Assembly: GCA_029266525.1 (NCBI GenBank)
Contig: JAQSWQ010000039.1
Location: 1-64,000 of the forward strand
Reading direction: 5' to 3'
Source: Microvirga sp.
Lineage (GTDB): Bacteria > Pseudomonadota > Alphaproteobacteria > Rhizobiales > Beijerinckiaceae
DNA: 64,000 nt
The notes under the pieces are model-generated. The model saw only the letters and a list, made by a program, of their open reading frames with translations. It searched no databases and had not been told where the DNA came from. Numbering within the stretch: position 1 is the stretch's first letter; each line of letters opens with the position of its first letter. This document shows positions 35,437 through 43,685 of this stretch, in pieces. The position numbers were made by a program, and so were the translations under genes.

Positions 35437-36285
35437 ATGTCCAGTATCGCCGCCCGCCGCGCCGCCTTCCGCACGCTCCACGAGCGCGGCTGCTTCGTCA
35501 TCCCGAATCCATGGGACGCCGGCACGGCGCGGTATCTGCGCCATCTCGGCTTCAAGGCGCTCGCGACGACGAGCTCGGGCTTCTCTTTCACTAAGGCGCT
35601 GCCCGACACCGACTGGGCCGTGCCGGTCGAGATGGCGCTCGCTCACATCGCCGAGATCGTCGACGCGACCGAGCTGCCGGTGAACGCCGATTTCGAATCG
35701 GGCTACGCGCATGAGCCGGAGGGCGTCGCCGCCAATGTCGCGGCTTGCGTCGCGGCCGGCGTTGCCGGTCTCTCGATCGAGGATGCAACCGGCGACAAGT
35801 CAAAGCCGCTCTACGATCTCGCCCTCGGCGTCGAGCGCATGCGGGCCGCGCGCGCCGCGATCGACGCGAGCGGCGCGGAGGTGCTTCTGACCGGCCGCGC
35901 CGAATGCTACCTCGTCGGCCATCCTGATCCGCTCAAGGAATCGATCCGGCGGCTCCAGGCCTATGCCGAGGCCGGCGCCGACGTGCTCTACGCGCCCGGG
36001 CCGCGCAAGCGCGACGAGATCAAGGCGATCGTCGAGGCGGTCGCGCCGAAGCCGGTCAACGTGCTGATGAGCTCGAATGTGGGCCTCGCCGTTGAGGACC
36101 TCGCCGCAATCGGCGTGCGCCGGATCAGCGTCGGCTCGGCGCTGTCGCGTGCCGCCTGGGGCGCCTTCATCCGCGCCGCGAAGGCGATCGCGCGGGATGG
36201 GAGCTTCGCCGGCTTCGACGGCTCGGTCTCCTTCGCCGAGCTCAACGGCTTCTTCCGCGAGGATTTGAAGGAGCGCTCCTCGTGA
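35437..36285 (+). CDS. Isocitrate lyase/PEP mutase superfamily protein
   Basis: This 282-residue beta/alpha-barrel enzyme contains NPWDAGTARYL, the metal-binding NADFESGY (83-90) and GLSIEDATG (111-119), as in carboxyphosphonoenolpyruvate mutase and oxaloacetate or 2-methylisocitrate lyase relatives. The KKCGH motif of true isocitrate lyase is absent. The reaction is therefore a C-C or P-C lyase/mutase type, substrate unknown. Its stop overlaps the next gene (GTGA), so it is coupled to the tandem GNAT. Confidence 0.82.
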   Translation: MSSIAARRAAFRTLHERGCFVIPNPWDAGTARYLRHLGFKALATTSSGFSFTKALPDTDWAVPVEMALAHIAEIVDATELPVNADFESGYAHEPEGVAANVAACVAAGVAGLSIEDATGDKSKPLYDLALGVERMRAARAAIDASGAEVLLTGRAECYLVGHPDPLKESIRRLQAYAEAGADVLYAPGPRKRDEIKAIVEAVAPKPVNVLMSSNVGLAVEDLAAIGVRRISVGSALSRAAWGAFIRAAKAIARDGSFAGFDGSVSFAELNGFFREDLKERSS

Positions 36286-37409
36286 CCGACCTCGCGAGCT
36301 GGACGCCGCGGCCTCGGCCCGAGCGGCGCGCGCATGAGGGACGCTATGTGCGCCTCGAGCCGCTCGATTCCGCGCGCCACGGCGATCACCTCTTCGAGGC
36401 GGGACCGACCGATGCCGCGCTCCTGCGCTACCTCCCCGAGCTTCCGTTTCCCGACCGCGCCTCCTTTCAGCCCTGGCTCGACAAGGCTGCCGCCTCGGAA
36501 GACCCGCTGTTCTTCGTGGCGGTCGATCGCGACACCGGCCGTGCCGAGGGGCGGCTTTCGCTGATGCGTATCGACGCGGCGAACGGCGTCATCGAGACCG
36601 GGCACCTCCTATTCGGCCCGCGCCTGTCGCGCGGCCGGGCTGCGACCGAGGCGATCCATCTTCTCGCCCGCCACGTCTTCGACGATCTCGGCTACCGCCG
36701 GTTCGAATGGAAGTGCAACGACGCCAACGAGCCCTCGAAGCGCGCGGCGATCCGCTTCGGCTTCGCTTTCGAAGGCGTCTTCCGCCAGCACATGGTGGTG
36801 AAGGGCGAGAACCGCGACACCGCCTGGTACTCGATGATCGATTCCGAATGGCCGGCGCGCCGCCGCGCCTTCGAGCGCTGGCTCGACCCGGCCAATTTCG
36901 ATGCCGCGGGTCGTCAGCGCCTCAGCTTGTCCTGCCTCAATGCGGAGGAGATCGAGGACGGCGACGTGGGTCTCCGCCTCTCCAAACCCGCCGACCTCGC
37001 CGCGATCCGCGCGCTCCAGCGCAGCGCCTATGCGCGCAACCACGAAATCCTCGGCGTCGAGCCGCAGCCGCTGCAGTTCGACTACGCGACGCTGCCTGGC
37101 CACTACGAGACCTGGGTGGCTGACAGTGACGGGGCTCTCGCCGGCGCGCTGATCCTCGATCCGCACCCGGATCACCTCCTGATCTGGAGCATCGCCGTCG
37201 CGCCGGGGGCGCAGAAGCAAGGGCTCGGCCGCCGGCTCCTCCTCGCGGCGGAGGCGCGGGCCCGGGCGCTCGGTCTGCGCACGATTCGCCTCTTCACCGG
37301 TGAGAAGCTCACGGAGAACGTGCGCTGGTACGAGCGCCACGGCTATGCCATTGAGCGCGTCGAGCAATGGGACGACCGCCGGGTCGTCTTCATGGACAAG
37401 CGCATCTGA
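36282..37409 (+). CDS. Tandem GNAT acetyltransferase (two GNAT domains fused)
   Basis: The 375-residue protein is two GNAT domains in one chain. Residues about 1-190 form a RimJ/RimL-like domain (HEGRYVRLEPLD, then GRAATEAIHLLARHVFDDLG.RR.EWKCN..N..S). Residues about 220-375 form a second, ordinary GNAT with the acetyl-CoA loop QKQGLGRRLLLAAE. Each could acetylate a different amine. GTG start overlapping the previous stop; 11 bp to the SDR gene. Family known; substrates not. Confidence 0.8.
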   Translation: MTDLASWTPRPRPERRAHEGRYVRLEPLDSARHGDHLFEAGPTDAALLRYLPELPFPDRASFQPWLDKAAASEDPLFFVAVDRDTGRAEGRLSLMRIDAANGVIETGHLLFGPRLSRGRAATEAIHLLARHVFDDLGYRRFEWKCNDANEPSKRAAIRFGFAFEGVFRQHMVVKGENRDTAWYSMIDSEWPARRRAFERWLDPANFDAAGRQRLSLSCLNAEEIEDGDVGLRLSKPADLAAIRALQRSAYARNHEILGVEPQPLQFDYATLPGHYETWVADSDGALAGALILDPHPDHLLIWSIAVAPGAQKQGLGRRLLLAAEARARALGLRTIRLFTGEKLTENVRWYERHGYAIERVEQWDDRRVVFMDKRI

Positions 37410-37420
37410 CGAGGAACACG

Positions 37421-38167
37421 ATGGCGGGGCGGCTGAAGGGCAAGACGGCGCTGGTCACGGCGGCGGCGGCGGGCATTGGGCGTGCCATCGCGGAGGCGTT
37501 CGTGGCCGAGGGCGCGAAGGTCTGGGCGACCGATCTCGACCGCGCGAAGCTCGAAGGTCTCAAAGACGCCGAGCTGCGCAAATTGGACGTGACCTCGAAC
37601 GACGCCGTCGAAACGCTCGCGCGAGAGACAGGACCGGTCGACATCCTGGTCAATGCCGCAGGGTTCGTCCATCACGGCACCGTGCTCGACACCGACGACA
37701 GGGCCTGGGACTTCTCCTTCGACATCAATGTCAAATCCATGCACCGGACGATCAAGGCCTATCTCCCGGGCATGCTCGAGAAGGGCGCGGGCTCGATCGT
37801 CAACATCGCCTCGGGCGCGGGCTCGGTGCGCGGCATCCCGAACCGCTACGCCTACGGCGCGACCAAGGCTGCGGTGATCGGGCTGACCAAGTCGGTCGCG
37901 GCCGACTACATCAAGCGCGGCATCCGTGCGAACGCGATCTGCCCGGGCACGATCCAGTCGCCTTCCCTCGACCAGCGCATCGCCGACCAGGCCAGGGCGA
38001 GCGGGCAGAGCCTCGAGGCCGTGCGCCAGGCCTTCATCGACCGCCAGCCCATGGGCCGCCTCGGCACGCCCGAGGAGATCGCCTGGCTCGCGGTCTACCT
38101 CGCCTCCGACGAGGCGAGCTACACCACGGGGCAGATCCATCTCGCGGATGGCGGATTTGCGCTATAA
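37421..38167 (+). CDS. Short-chain dehydrogenase, DHRS6/2-keto-3-deoxy-L-fuconate dehydrogenase-like
   Basis: The 248-residue Rossmann enzyme has a TAAAAGIG cofactor loop (13-20), D38 of ATDLD for NAD preference, NAAG (78-81), a serine around 131-135 (NIASGAGS) and the YGATK catalytic pair Y145/K149. The N-terminus MAGRLKGKTALVTAAAAGIG resembles the group of DHRS6 and 2-keto-3-deoxy-L-fuconate dehydrogenase. GAGGAA ribosome binding site. It is followed after 28 bp by the DUF433/DUF5615 pair and then DenD. Confidence 0.85.
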   Translation: MAGRLKGKTALVTAAAAGIGRAIAEAFVAEGAKVWATDLDRAKLEGLKDAELRKLDVTSNDAVETLARETGPVDILVNAAGFVHHGTVLDTDDRAWDFSFDINVKSMHRTIKAYLPGMLEKGAGSIVNIASGAGSVRGIPNRYAYGATKAAVIGLTKSVAADYIKRGIRANAICPGTIQSPSLDQRIADQARASGQSLEAVRQAFIDRQPMGRLGTPEEIAWLAVYLASDEASYTTGQIHLADGGFAL

Positions 38168-38195
38168 TGGGCATCTCACTCACGAGGCGCCGACG

Positions 38196-38462
38196 ATGGC
38201 CTTTCCGCAACGCCGCGTGCCGCTGCTTCCGGCAGAGGTCACTTCCAATCCCGATATCATGGGCGGCTGGCCCTGCGTGTCCGGAACGCGTATTCCGGCG
38301 ATGACGATCGTGGCCGAGCTGCGAGCCGGCACGAGCGAGCTCGACATCTTCGACGGCTATCCGAGCCTTCCCGTCGACGGCATCGACGCGGTGCGGAAAT
38401 GGGCTGAGGACAATGGCATCTCGCTCGACCCCGGCGCCACTGACGATCCGTTTTCTGATTGA
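38196..38462 (+). CDS. DUF433 putative antitoxin
   Basis: The 88-residue protein shows the DUF433 helix-turn-helix pattern: SNPDIMGGWPCVSGTRIPAM, ELRAGTSELDIFDGYPSL. DUF433 proteins are commonly encoded with PIN-like DUF5615 proteins, as here. GAGG lies before the ATG. It overlaps the next gene by 50 bp. Although the GNAT, SDR and DenD genes surround it, it is not obviously metabolic. Confidence 0.83.
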   Translation: MAFPQRRVPLLPAEVTSNPDIMGGWPCVSGTRIPAMTIVAELRAGTSELDIFDGYPSLPVDGIDAVRKWAEDNGISLDPGATDDPFSD

Positions 38463-38820
38463 CGAATGTCTAACGCCGCGGCTGTGCACGCTCGCCAAGC
38501 ATCATGGCTATGCGGCCGAGCACGTCGTGCCCATACAGCTTGGAAGCAAGCCGGACGGCGTCGTTGCCGTGCAGGCGGTTGAACGAGGCGACATCTTCGT
38601 CACGAACAATGCCCGGCATTATCGCCGTCTCTACGCAAAGTTCACGCGTCACCCCGGGTTGGTCATCGTCTTGCCTTCCGTGCCGCTCGAACGACAGTGG
38701 GAGCTCTTTGCGCAGGTGATCGCCTTCGTCGAAGAGCAGTCGAGCATCGTCGACCAGATGGTCGTGGTACGCCGGGACGGTCACATCACCATCGAGCCGT
38801 GGCCGAGGCCGGCCGTCTAG
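38413..38820 (+). CDS. DUF5615 PIN-like putative toxin
   Basis: The 135-residue product contains the PIN-like core IRFLIDECLTPRL and GDIFVTNNARHYRRLYAKF with acidic and asparagine residues at the expected sites of DUF5615 (Mut7-C/PIN-related). The partner is the overlapping DUF433 gene. The ATG lies 50 bp inside that gene; the conserved IRFLIDE begins 12 residues in, so translation could start later, but no other start codon is near. RNase activity is predicted, not shown. Confidence 0.8.
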   Translation: MASRSTPAPLTIRFLIDECLTPRLCTLAKHHGYAAEHVVPIQLGSKPDGVVAVQAVERGDIFVTNNARHYRRLYAKFTRHPGLVIVLPSVPLERQWELFAQVIAFVEEQSSIVDQMVVVRRDGHITIEPWPRPAV

Positions 38821-38828
38821 GAGACCCC

Positions 38829-39812
38829 ATGCACATCCTCATCTTCGGCGCGGCCGGCATGGTCGGGCGCAAGCTCACGGAGCGGCTGGCGAAGGACGGC
38901 CGGCTCGGCGGTCGCGAGATCAGGCGCGCGACGCTGCACGATGTGGTCGAGCCGCAGGCGCCCCCCAGCGCACCCTTCGAGGTCCGCACGGTGGCCTCCG
39001 ATTTCGCCGTGGCGGGCGAGGCGGAAAAGCTCGTCGCCGAGCGGCCCGACGTGATCTTCCACCTTGCGGCGATCGTCTCGGGCGAGGCCGAGATGGATTT
39101 CGACAAGGGCTACCGCATCAATCTCGACGGCACGCGCTACCTCTTCGACGCCGTCCGACTGATCGGCGACGGCTATAGGCCGCGGATCGTGTTCACCTCC
39201 TCGATCGCGGTGTTCGGGGCGCCCTTCCCGGATCCGATCCCCGACGACTTCCACCTCACGCCGCTCACGAGCTACGGCACGCAGAAGGCGATCAGCGAGC
39301 TGCTGCTTGCCGACTACACCCGCAAGGGCCTCTTCGACGGCATCGGCATCCGCCTGCCGACCATCTGCGTGCGCCCGGGCAAGCCCAACAAGGCGGCCTC
39401 GGGCTTCTTCTCGAACATCATCCGCGAACCGCTCGCCGGGCATGAGGCGGTGCTACCGGTGTCGGAGGACGTGCGCCACACCCATGCGAGCCCGCGCTCC
39501 GCGGTCGGGTTCCTGATCCACGCCGCCACCATCGACGGCGACAAGGTCGGGCCGCGGCGCAACCTCTCAATGCCGGGGGTCGCGGTCACGGTTGGCGAGC
39601 AGATCGAGGCGTTACGCAAGGTCGCGGGCGAGAGCGTGGTGAGGCGCATCCGGCGCGAGCCCGATCCGTTTGTGGCCAAGATCGTCGCGGGCTGGTCGCG
39701 CGGCTTCGACGCGAAGCGCGCGGAGAAGCTCGGCTTCAAGGCCGAGACGAGCTTCGACGAGATCGTCCGCGCGCATATCGACGACGAGCTCGGCGGAACT
39801 TGGGTCCACTAG
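38829..39812 (+). CDS. denD: D-erythronate dehydrogenase-like extended SDR
   Basis: This 327-residue extended SDR has GAAGMVG (7-13) as nucleotide loop, HLAAIVSGEAE, TSS (123-125) and SYGTQKA with Y149/K153. The region IGIRLPTICVRPGKPNKAASGFFSN is typical of the DenD group, which oxidises D-erythronate at C2 or C3. It starts 8 bp after the DUF5615 gene. A DenD role fits a C4 sugar-acid pathway with other enzymes in the window, but substrate is inferred from family likeness. Confidence 0.78.
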   Translation: MHILIFGAAGMVGRKLTERLAKDGRLGGREIRRATLHDVVEPQAPPSAPFEVRTVASDFAVAGEAEKLVAERPDVIFHLAAIVSGEAEMDFDKGYRINLDGTRYLFDAVRLIGDGYRPRIVFTSSIAVFGAPFPDPIPDDFHLTPLTSYGTQKAISELLLADYTRKGLFDGIGIRLPTICVRPGKPNKAASGFFSNIIREPLAGHEAVLPVSEDVRHTHASPRSAVGFLIHAATIDGDKVGPRRNLSMPGVAVTVGEQIEALRKVAGESVVRRIRREPDPFVAKIVAGWSRGFDAKRAEKLGFKAETSFDEIVRAHIDDELGGTWVH

Positions 39813-39825
39813 CCGGCCGTCTTGG

Positions 39826-39906
39826 CGGAGCGCAGCCGAGAGCCGGGATCCGCCGCCCCGGGCGGTGCTGTAGGTCCCTGCGCCGCAGCGCGTCCGGGAC
39901 GACCCT
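39826..39906. repeat. Candidate intergenic repeat element
   Basis: The stretch containing GCGCAGCCGAGAGCCGGGATCC, then CCGCCGCCCCGGGCGG and GCGCGTCCGGGACGACCCTAA looks like the mosaic repetitive elements found between genes in Hyphomicrobiales. It has GC-rich inverted repeats and no reading frame of worth. Only one copy lies in this window, so repetition elsewhere is an assumption; it may simply serve as terminator for the convergent denD and cyclase genes. Confidence 0.35.
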
Positions 39907-39946
39907 AACTCACTCAGGACGATGACGCTGTTTGGTCGAGCGCGGC

Positions 39947-42001
39947 TCAGCGGCGGAAGCTGCGCACCTCGCTCTGCGTGCCGTCGGCATAGGTGAGCTG
40001 GACCGAGACCGAGCGCACACCTTTCGGCAGATGGGCGTAGGGCCGCATGTCCGCGGGCACGGCATGAGGGTTGGTCTCGTCGCAGGGCGGCAGCGGCAGG
40101 TCGATCACCAGCGGGCCCTCGTCGAGCCCCATCTCTGCGTGCTCGATCGCGCAGCGATAGCTGATCAGGTGCGTGTAGTAGAGGACGTTCGGCATGTCCG
40201 CGCGGAACGCCACCCAGGCGTTGGGAAAGCGCTCGAGCACCTCGCGCTGCGAGGCGACGAGCGCCGCCTGCGGATCGAAGGCGATCGGGAACGGTCCCGC
40301 CGTGCGGCCGGTGGCGTCGTCGTAGCGCACATAGAGGGTCGTGCGCTCCTGGCCCGGCGGCAACTCGATGGTCGGCAGCGGCGCGGGCTTGCCGGTGCGC
40401 TGGTCGGCGCCTTGCGCGAAGCCCGTCGACTTGAACTCGCCGGCCTCCCCCACCCGCACCGAAAGCGCGGTCGCCGCCTCGGGCAGGGCGAAGGCGGCGG
40501 TCCAGCCCGAGTTCGAGCGCGTGAAGGACGCGGTCGGCTTCGTCGGCGCGCTCTGGAAGAAGCTCTCGATCGCGGCCTTGCGCTTGCGCGCCTTGTCGAG
40601 CCATTGCCCGAGCAGGGACTGGTCGAGGAAGAAGGGCTGCAGCCGACCTTGCGCCTCCGCATCGAGGAAGCGCTCGAGCGCGTCGAACTCGAGCCGGCGA
40701 TCGGTCAGGGTCTGCGTGCCGATACGATCCTCGGAATGCTCCTCCGCAAGGAGATAATGCGCGGGCGCGTAGTCGGGATTCGCGTTGGCGAAGGCTTCGA
40801 CCTTGGCGCGGCGCTCGGCACCCTCGAGCTGCAGCGCATGGACGAGGCCGAGCGGGCGCGCGGGCTTCTCGCGCATCAGGCCGGCATAGAGCTGGCGCGC
40901 GCCGGCGCGTCCGTCCTGGACGCGCAGAAGCGCCGCGTAGCGCAGATGCGGGTCGACATAGTCGGTTCCGAGCGACGCCAATGCCTGATAGGCGCGCCGG
41001 GCCTGCGCCGGCTCGCCGCGCTCCTCGTGGATGCGGGCGTTGTGGTAGAGCTCGGGCGCGGTCCTGGCGTTGGGGAGGATGCCGCCCTGCTGCGCGAGCT
41101 TGGCGAAGGCTTCCGCCGGGTCGGCCGGGAGCGGCGGCTGCGGCGGTTGCGCGGTGGGCTCGGTCCGGGCCGGCTCCTTGGCGGGCTCCGCCGGCTTCGG
41201 CGGCGTTTCGACCTGCTTCGTTGGTTCGGGCTGTTTCGGCGCCGTCTCGGCCTGCCTGATTGGCTCGCCGGGTCGCACCGGTGCTTCCGCCTGCTTCGGC
41301 GGAGCGATGGGCGGGGCGGACGGGCTCGGCCCGAAGATCACGACGCCGAACACCGCCGCGGCGAGAATACCGGCGCCGACCAGGAGCCACGGCCCCGGCG
41401 AGCGCGGCTCGCGCGCCTCGGGCCGCGTCGCCGGCGGAATCTCCGGCTCGCCCGCCGGCCAGGCCACCACGAAGGCATGGACGCGGTTCGGAATGTTCTT
41501 GACCTGACGCTCGCCGATGTCGCGGAAAGGCACCGAAATCTTGTTCGCGACCGCCTCGTGCACCGAGCGCGACACGCAGATGCCGCCAGGCTCGGCGAGG
41601 CTCTCGAGCCGTGCCGCGATGTTGACCCCGTCGCCGAGAAGGTCCCCGTTGCGCTCGACCACATCGCCGATCGTGATGCCGATGCGGAACTGCAGGCGCC
41701 GGTTCGGCGGGTAGGGGCGGTTGCGGGTGCGCAAGCTCTCCTGGATGTCGATCGCGCAGCGCACCGCCTCGACCGCCGAGTCGAACTCGCACATCACCGA
41801 GTCGCCGGCGGTATTGAAGATGCGCCCGCCGGAGCGCTTGACGAAATCGTCGAAGACCTGCCGGAAGGCGCCGAGCCGGGTCAGCGTCTCTTCCTCGTCC
41901 TCGGAAACGAGGCGCGAATAGCCGGCGACGTCCGCGGCGAGGATCGCCGCGATCTTGCGCTTCATCGGGCCGCTCATGGCGACCGCTGCCCCGGTATTCA
42001 T
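39947..42001 (-). CDS. Class III adenylate/guanylate cyclase, membrane-anchored, with C-terminal TPR-like region
   Basis: The 684-residue protein begins with a class III cyclase domain (about 14-180): metal residues D24 (LAADVAGYSRL) and D67 (TAGDSVMCEF), transition-state N127/R131 (GDGVNIAARLE). The usual substrate-selecting lysine position is N63 in FNTAGD, as in a rhizobial subgroup. One membrane segment (about 204-225) follows, then a proline/lysine/glutamate-rich linker (226-300), helical TPR-like repeats, and a C-terminal beta-rich domain of unknown type. Start could be 41977; neither ATG has a clear site. Confidence 0.85.
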   Translation of the reverse strand: MNTGAAVAMSGPMKRKIAAILAADVAGYSRLVSEDEEETLTRLGAFRQVFDDFVKRSGGRIFNTAGDSVMCEFDSAVEAVRCAIDIQESLRTRNRPYPPNRRLQFRIGITIGDVVERNGDLLGDGVNIAARLESLAEPGGICVSRSVHEAVANKISVPFRDIGERQVKNIPNRVHAFVVAWPAGEPEIPPATRPEAREPRSPGPWLLVGAGILAAAVFGVVIFGPSPSAPPIAPPKQAEAPVRPGEPIRQAETAPKQPEPTKQVETPPKPAEPAKEPARTEPTAQPPQPPLPADPAEAFAKLAQQGGILPNARTAPELYHNARIHEERGEPAQARRAYQALASLGTDYVDPHLRYAALLRVQDGRAGARQLYAGLMREKPARPLGLVHALQLEGAERRAKVEAFANANPDYAPAHYLLAEEHSEDRIGTQTLTDRRLEFDALERFLDAEAQGRLQPFFLDQSLLGQWLDKARKRKAAIESFFQSAPTKPTASFTRSNSGWTAAFALPEAATALSVRVGEAGEFKSTGFAQGADQRTGKPAPLPTIELPPGQERTTLYVRYDDATGRTAGPFPIAFDPQAALVASQREVLERFPNAWVAFRADMPNVLYYTHLISYRCAIEHAEMGLDEGPLVIDLPLPPCDETNPHAVPADMRPYAHLPKGVRSVSVQLTYADGTQSEVRSFRR

Positions 42002-42329
42002 GCGAAGCGGATCGTAGAAGCCAAAGGTTTCGGCGAGGTGTGCTGGCGCACGCGCCGATGGAAATACGGCGCTCCTTGTCTGCCGAGCATGGCAACGAAA
42101 TTGAGGCGAATCAGCGGCTTGGGCGCACGGAGCCCACCGGATTCGCACCTGCGGCGGTCGCCCCCGCCACTCCCGTTTCCGGCGATGCGGCGGATCGACT
42201 TCGCCGCCCCACGGAGGCCAGGATCGCGCGGCGGGAGAATCGGCCCACGCGGACGAAAGCCCAAGGAACAACGGCGCGCCGTCCGGCGGGCAGCTGGCTT
42301 CTCGGCCTCCCGTCGCCGATGATGCCCGC
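42002..42329. other. 328-bp divergent intergenic region
   Basis: Open frames cross it on both strands, including N-terminal extensions of both neighbours, but none shows conserved sequence. It must contain the promoters of the cyclase (minus) and the amidohydrolase (plus). I see no confident -35/-10 pair or palindrome. Confidence 0.4.
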
Positions 42330-43565
42330 ATGACGCATCCGACCAACCTGCGCATCGCCGGCGACCGCCTGCTGTGGCGCCTCGAGACGCTCGCCCGCAT
42401 CGGCGACACCGGCGACGGCGGCTGCCGTCGGCTCGCGCTTTCCGACGAGGACCGCCAGGGCCGCGACCTTCTGGTCTCATGGATGCGCGAGCTCGGCCTC
42501 GATGTCCGCGTCGATCGCATCGGCAACATCGTCGGGATCATGGCCGGCGAGACCGACGGGCCCGCCGTGATGCTCGGCTCCCATATCGACACCGTCGCGA
42601 CCGGCGGGCGCTACGACGGCGCGCTCGGGGTGCTCGCCGGGCTCGAGGTGGTGGCCGCGCTCAAGGAGGCGGGAATCGCGCCGAGGCGCCAGATCGCGGT
42701 CATCGCCTTCACCAACGAGGAGGGCGCGCGCTTCCAGCCCGACATGATGGGAAGCTGCGTCTGGACGGGCGCGCTCTCGGTCAATCAGGTCTCGGCAACC
42801 CGCGACCGCGAGGGGCTGGGATTGGCGGACGAGCTTAAGCGCATCGGCTACGCCGGCGAGGCGGAGCCCGGGTTTCTCGAAGCCCACGCCTATCTCGAGC
42901 TCCACATCGAGCAGGGCCCGATCCTCGACGCCGAGGGCGGCGGCATCGCCGCGGTGGTTGGCGTGCAGGCGATCACCTGGCTCGAATTCGCGCTTTCCGG
43001 CGAGGCGAACCACGCCGGCACCACGCCTATGAGCTACCGGCGCGATGCTGGCTACGCCGCTGCCCGCATCATCGCCTTCGCACGCGGTTTGACGCGCGAG
43101 ATCGACGGCCAGGTCGCCAATGCCGGCGAGATCGCCTTCGAGCCGGGCAACGTCAACGTGGTGCCTCGCCGAGCCGTGCTCACGATCGACATCCGCAATC
43201 CCGACGACTCCCGCCTGGCCGAGGCCGAGCGGCGCCTGCGCGCCTTCGCCGAGGCGATCGCCGCGGAGGAGAAGGTCGGGCTTGCGATCCGCGAGCTCGC
43301 CCGCTTCCCGGCCGTGCGCTTCGACGAGCGGCTCGCCGCCTCGATCGAGAGCGCCGCGCGCATGCTCGACCTGCCGGTCCGGCGCATGGTCTCCGGCGCC
43401 GGCCATGACGCGCAGCTGATGGCGCGTGTCGCGCCCTCGGTCATGATCTTCGTCCCGAGCGTGAAGGGGCTGTCGCACAATCCGGCCGAATACACCGCGC
43501 CGCACGATCTGATCGCGGGCGCCAACGTTCTTCTCGCCGCAGTGCTTGCCGCCGCCGACGGCTGA
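42330..43565 (+). CDS. M20 family Zn-dependent amidohydrolase (N-carbamoyl-L-amino acid hydrolase / allantoate amidohydrolase type)
   Basis: This 411-residue M20/AmaB-type enzyme has MLGSHIDTVATGGRYDGALG (metal ligands H85, D96), FTNEEGARFQP (E130/E131), LELHIEQGP and the dimerisation lid with GEANHAGTTPMSYRRDAG; C-terminal metal histidine is in KGLSHNPAEYT. Such enzymes hydrolyse N-carbamoyl-amino acids, beta-ureidopropionate or allantoate. No other purine or pyrimidine catabolic gene is near, so the substrate is undecided. Confidence 0.87.
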   Translation: MTHPTNLRIAGDRLLWRLETLARIGDTGDGGCRRLALSDEDRQGRDLLVSWMRELGLDVRVDRIGNIVGIMAGETDGPAVMLGSHIDTVATGGRYDGALGVLAGLEVVAALKEAGIAPRRQIAVIAFTNEEGARFQPDMMGSCVWTGALSVNQVSATRDREGLGLADELKRIGYAGEAEPGFLEAHAYLELHIEQGPILDAEGGGIAAVVGVQAITWLEFALSGEANHAGTTPMSYRRDAGYAAARIIAFARGLTREIDGQVANAGEIAFEPGNVNVVPRRAVLTIDIRNPDDSRLAEAERRLRAFAEAIAAEEKVGLAIRELARFPAVRFDERLAASIESAARMLDLPVRRMVSGAGHDAQLMARVAPSVMIFVPSVKGLSHNPAEYTAPHDLIAGANVLLAAVLAAADG

Positions 43566-43685
43566 GCCCGAAACTCGACGAAAGTCGAAGGCGCGGCAGG
43601 CGCATCCCATGGATGTGATTTGGTGTTAACCTCGATCGCGGGCCTCTCCTCCGGTCGAGGTCCGTGCGTGTCACGGAGGCGTTCC

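Noticed and set aside
41125-41290. Proline/lysine/glutamate-rich stretch in the cyclase as possible nucleotide repeat or frameshift region
   Set aside because: The frame stays open with balanced codon use, and such linkers between a membrane segment and a TPR region are common in this cyclase group.
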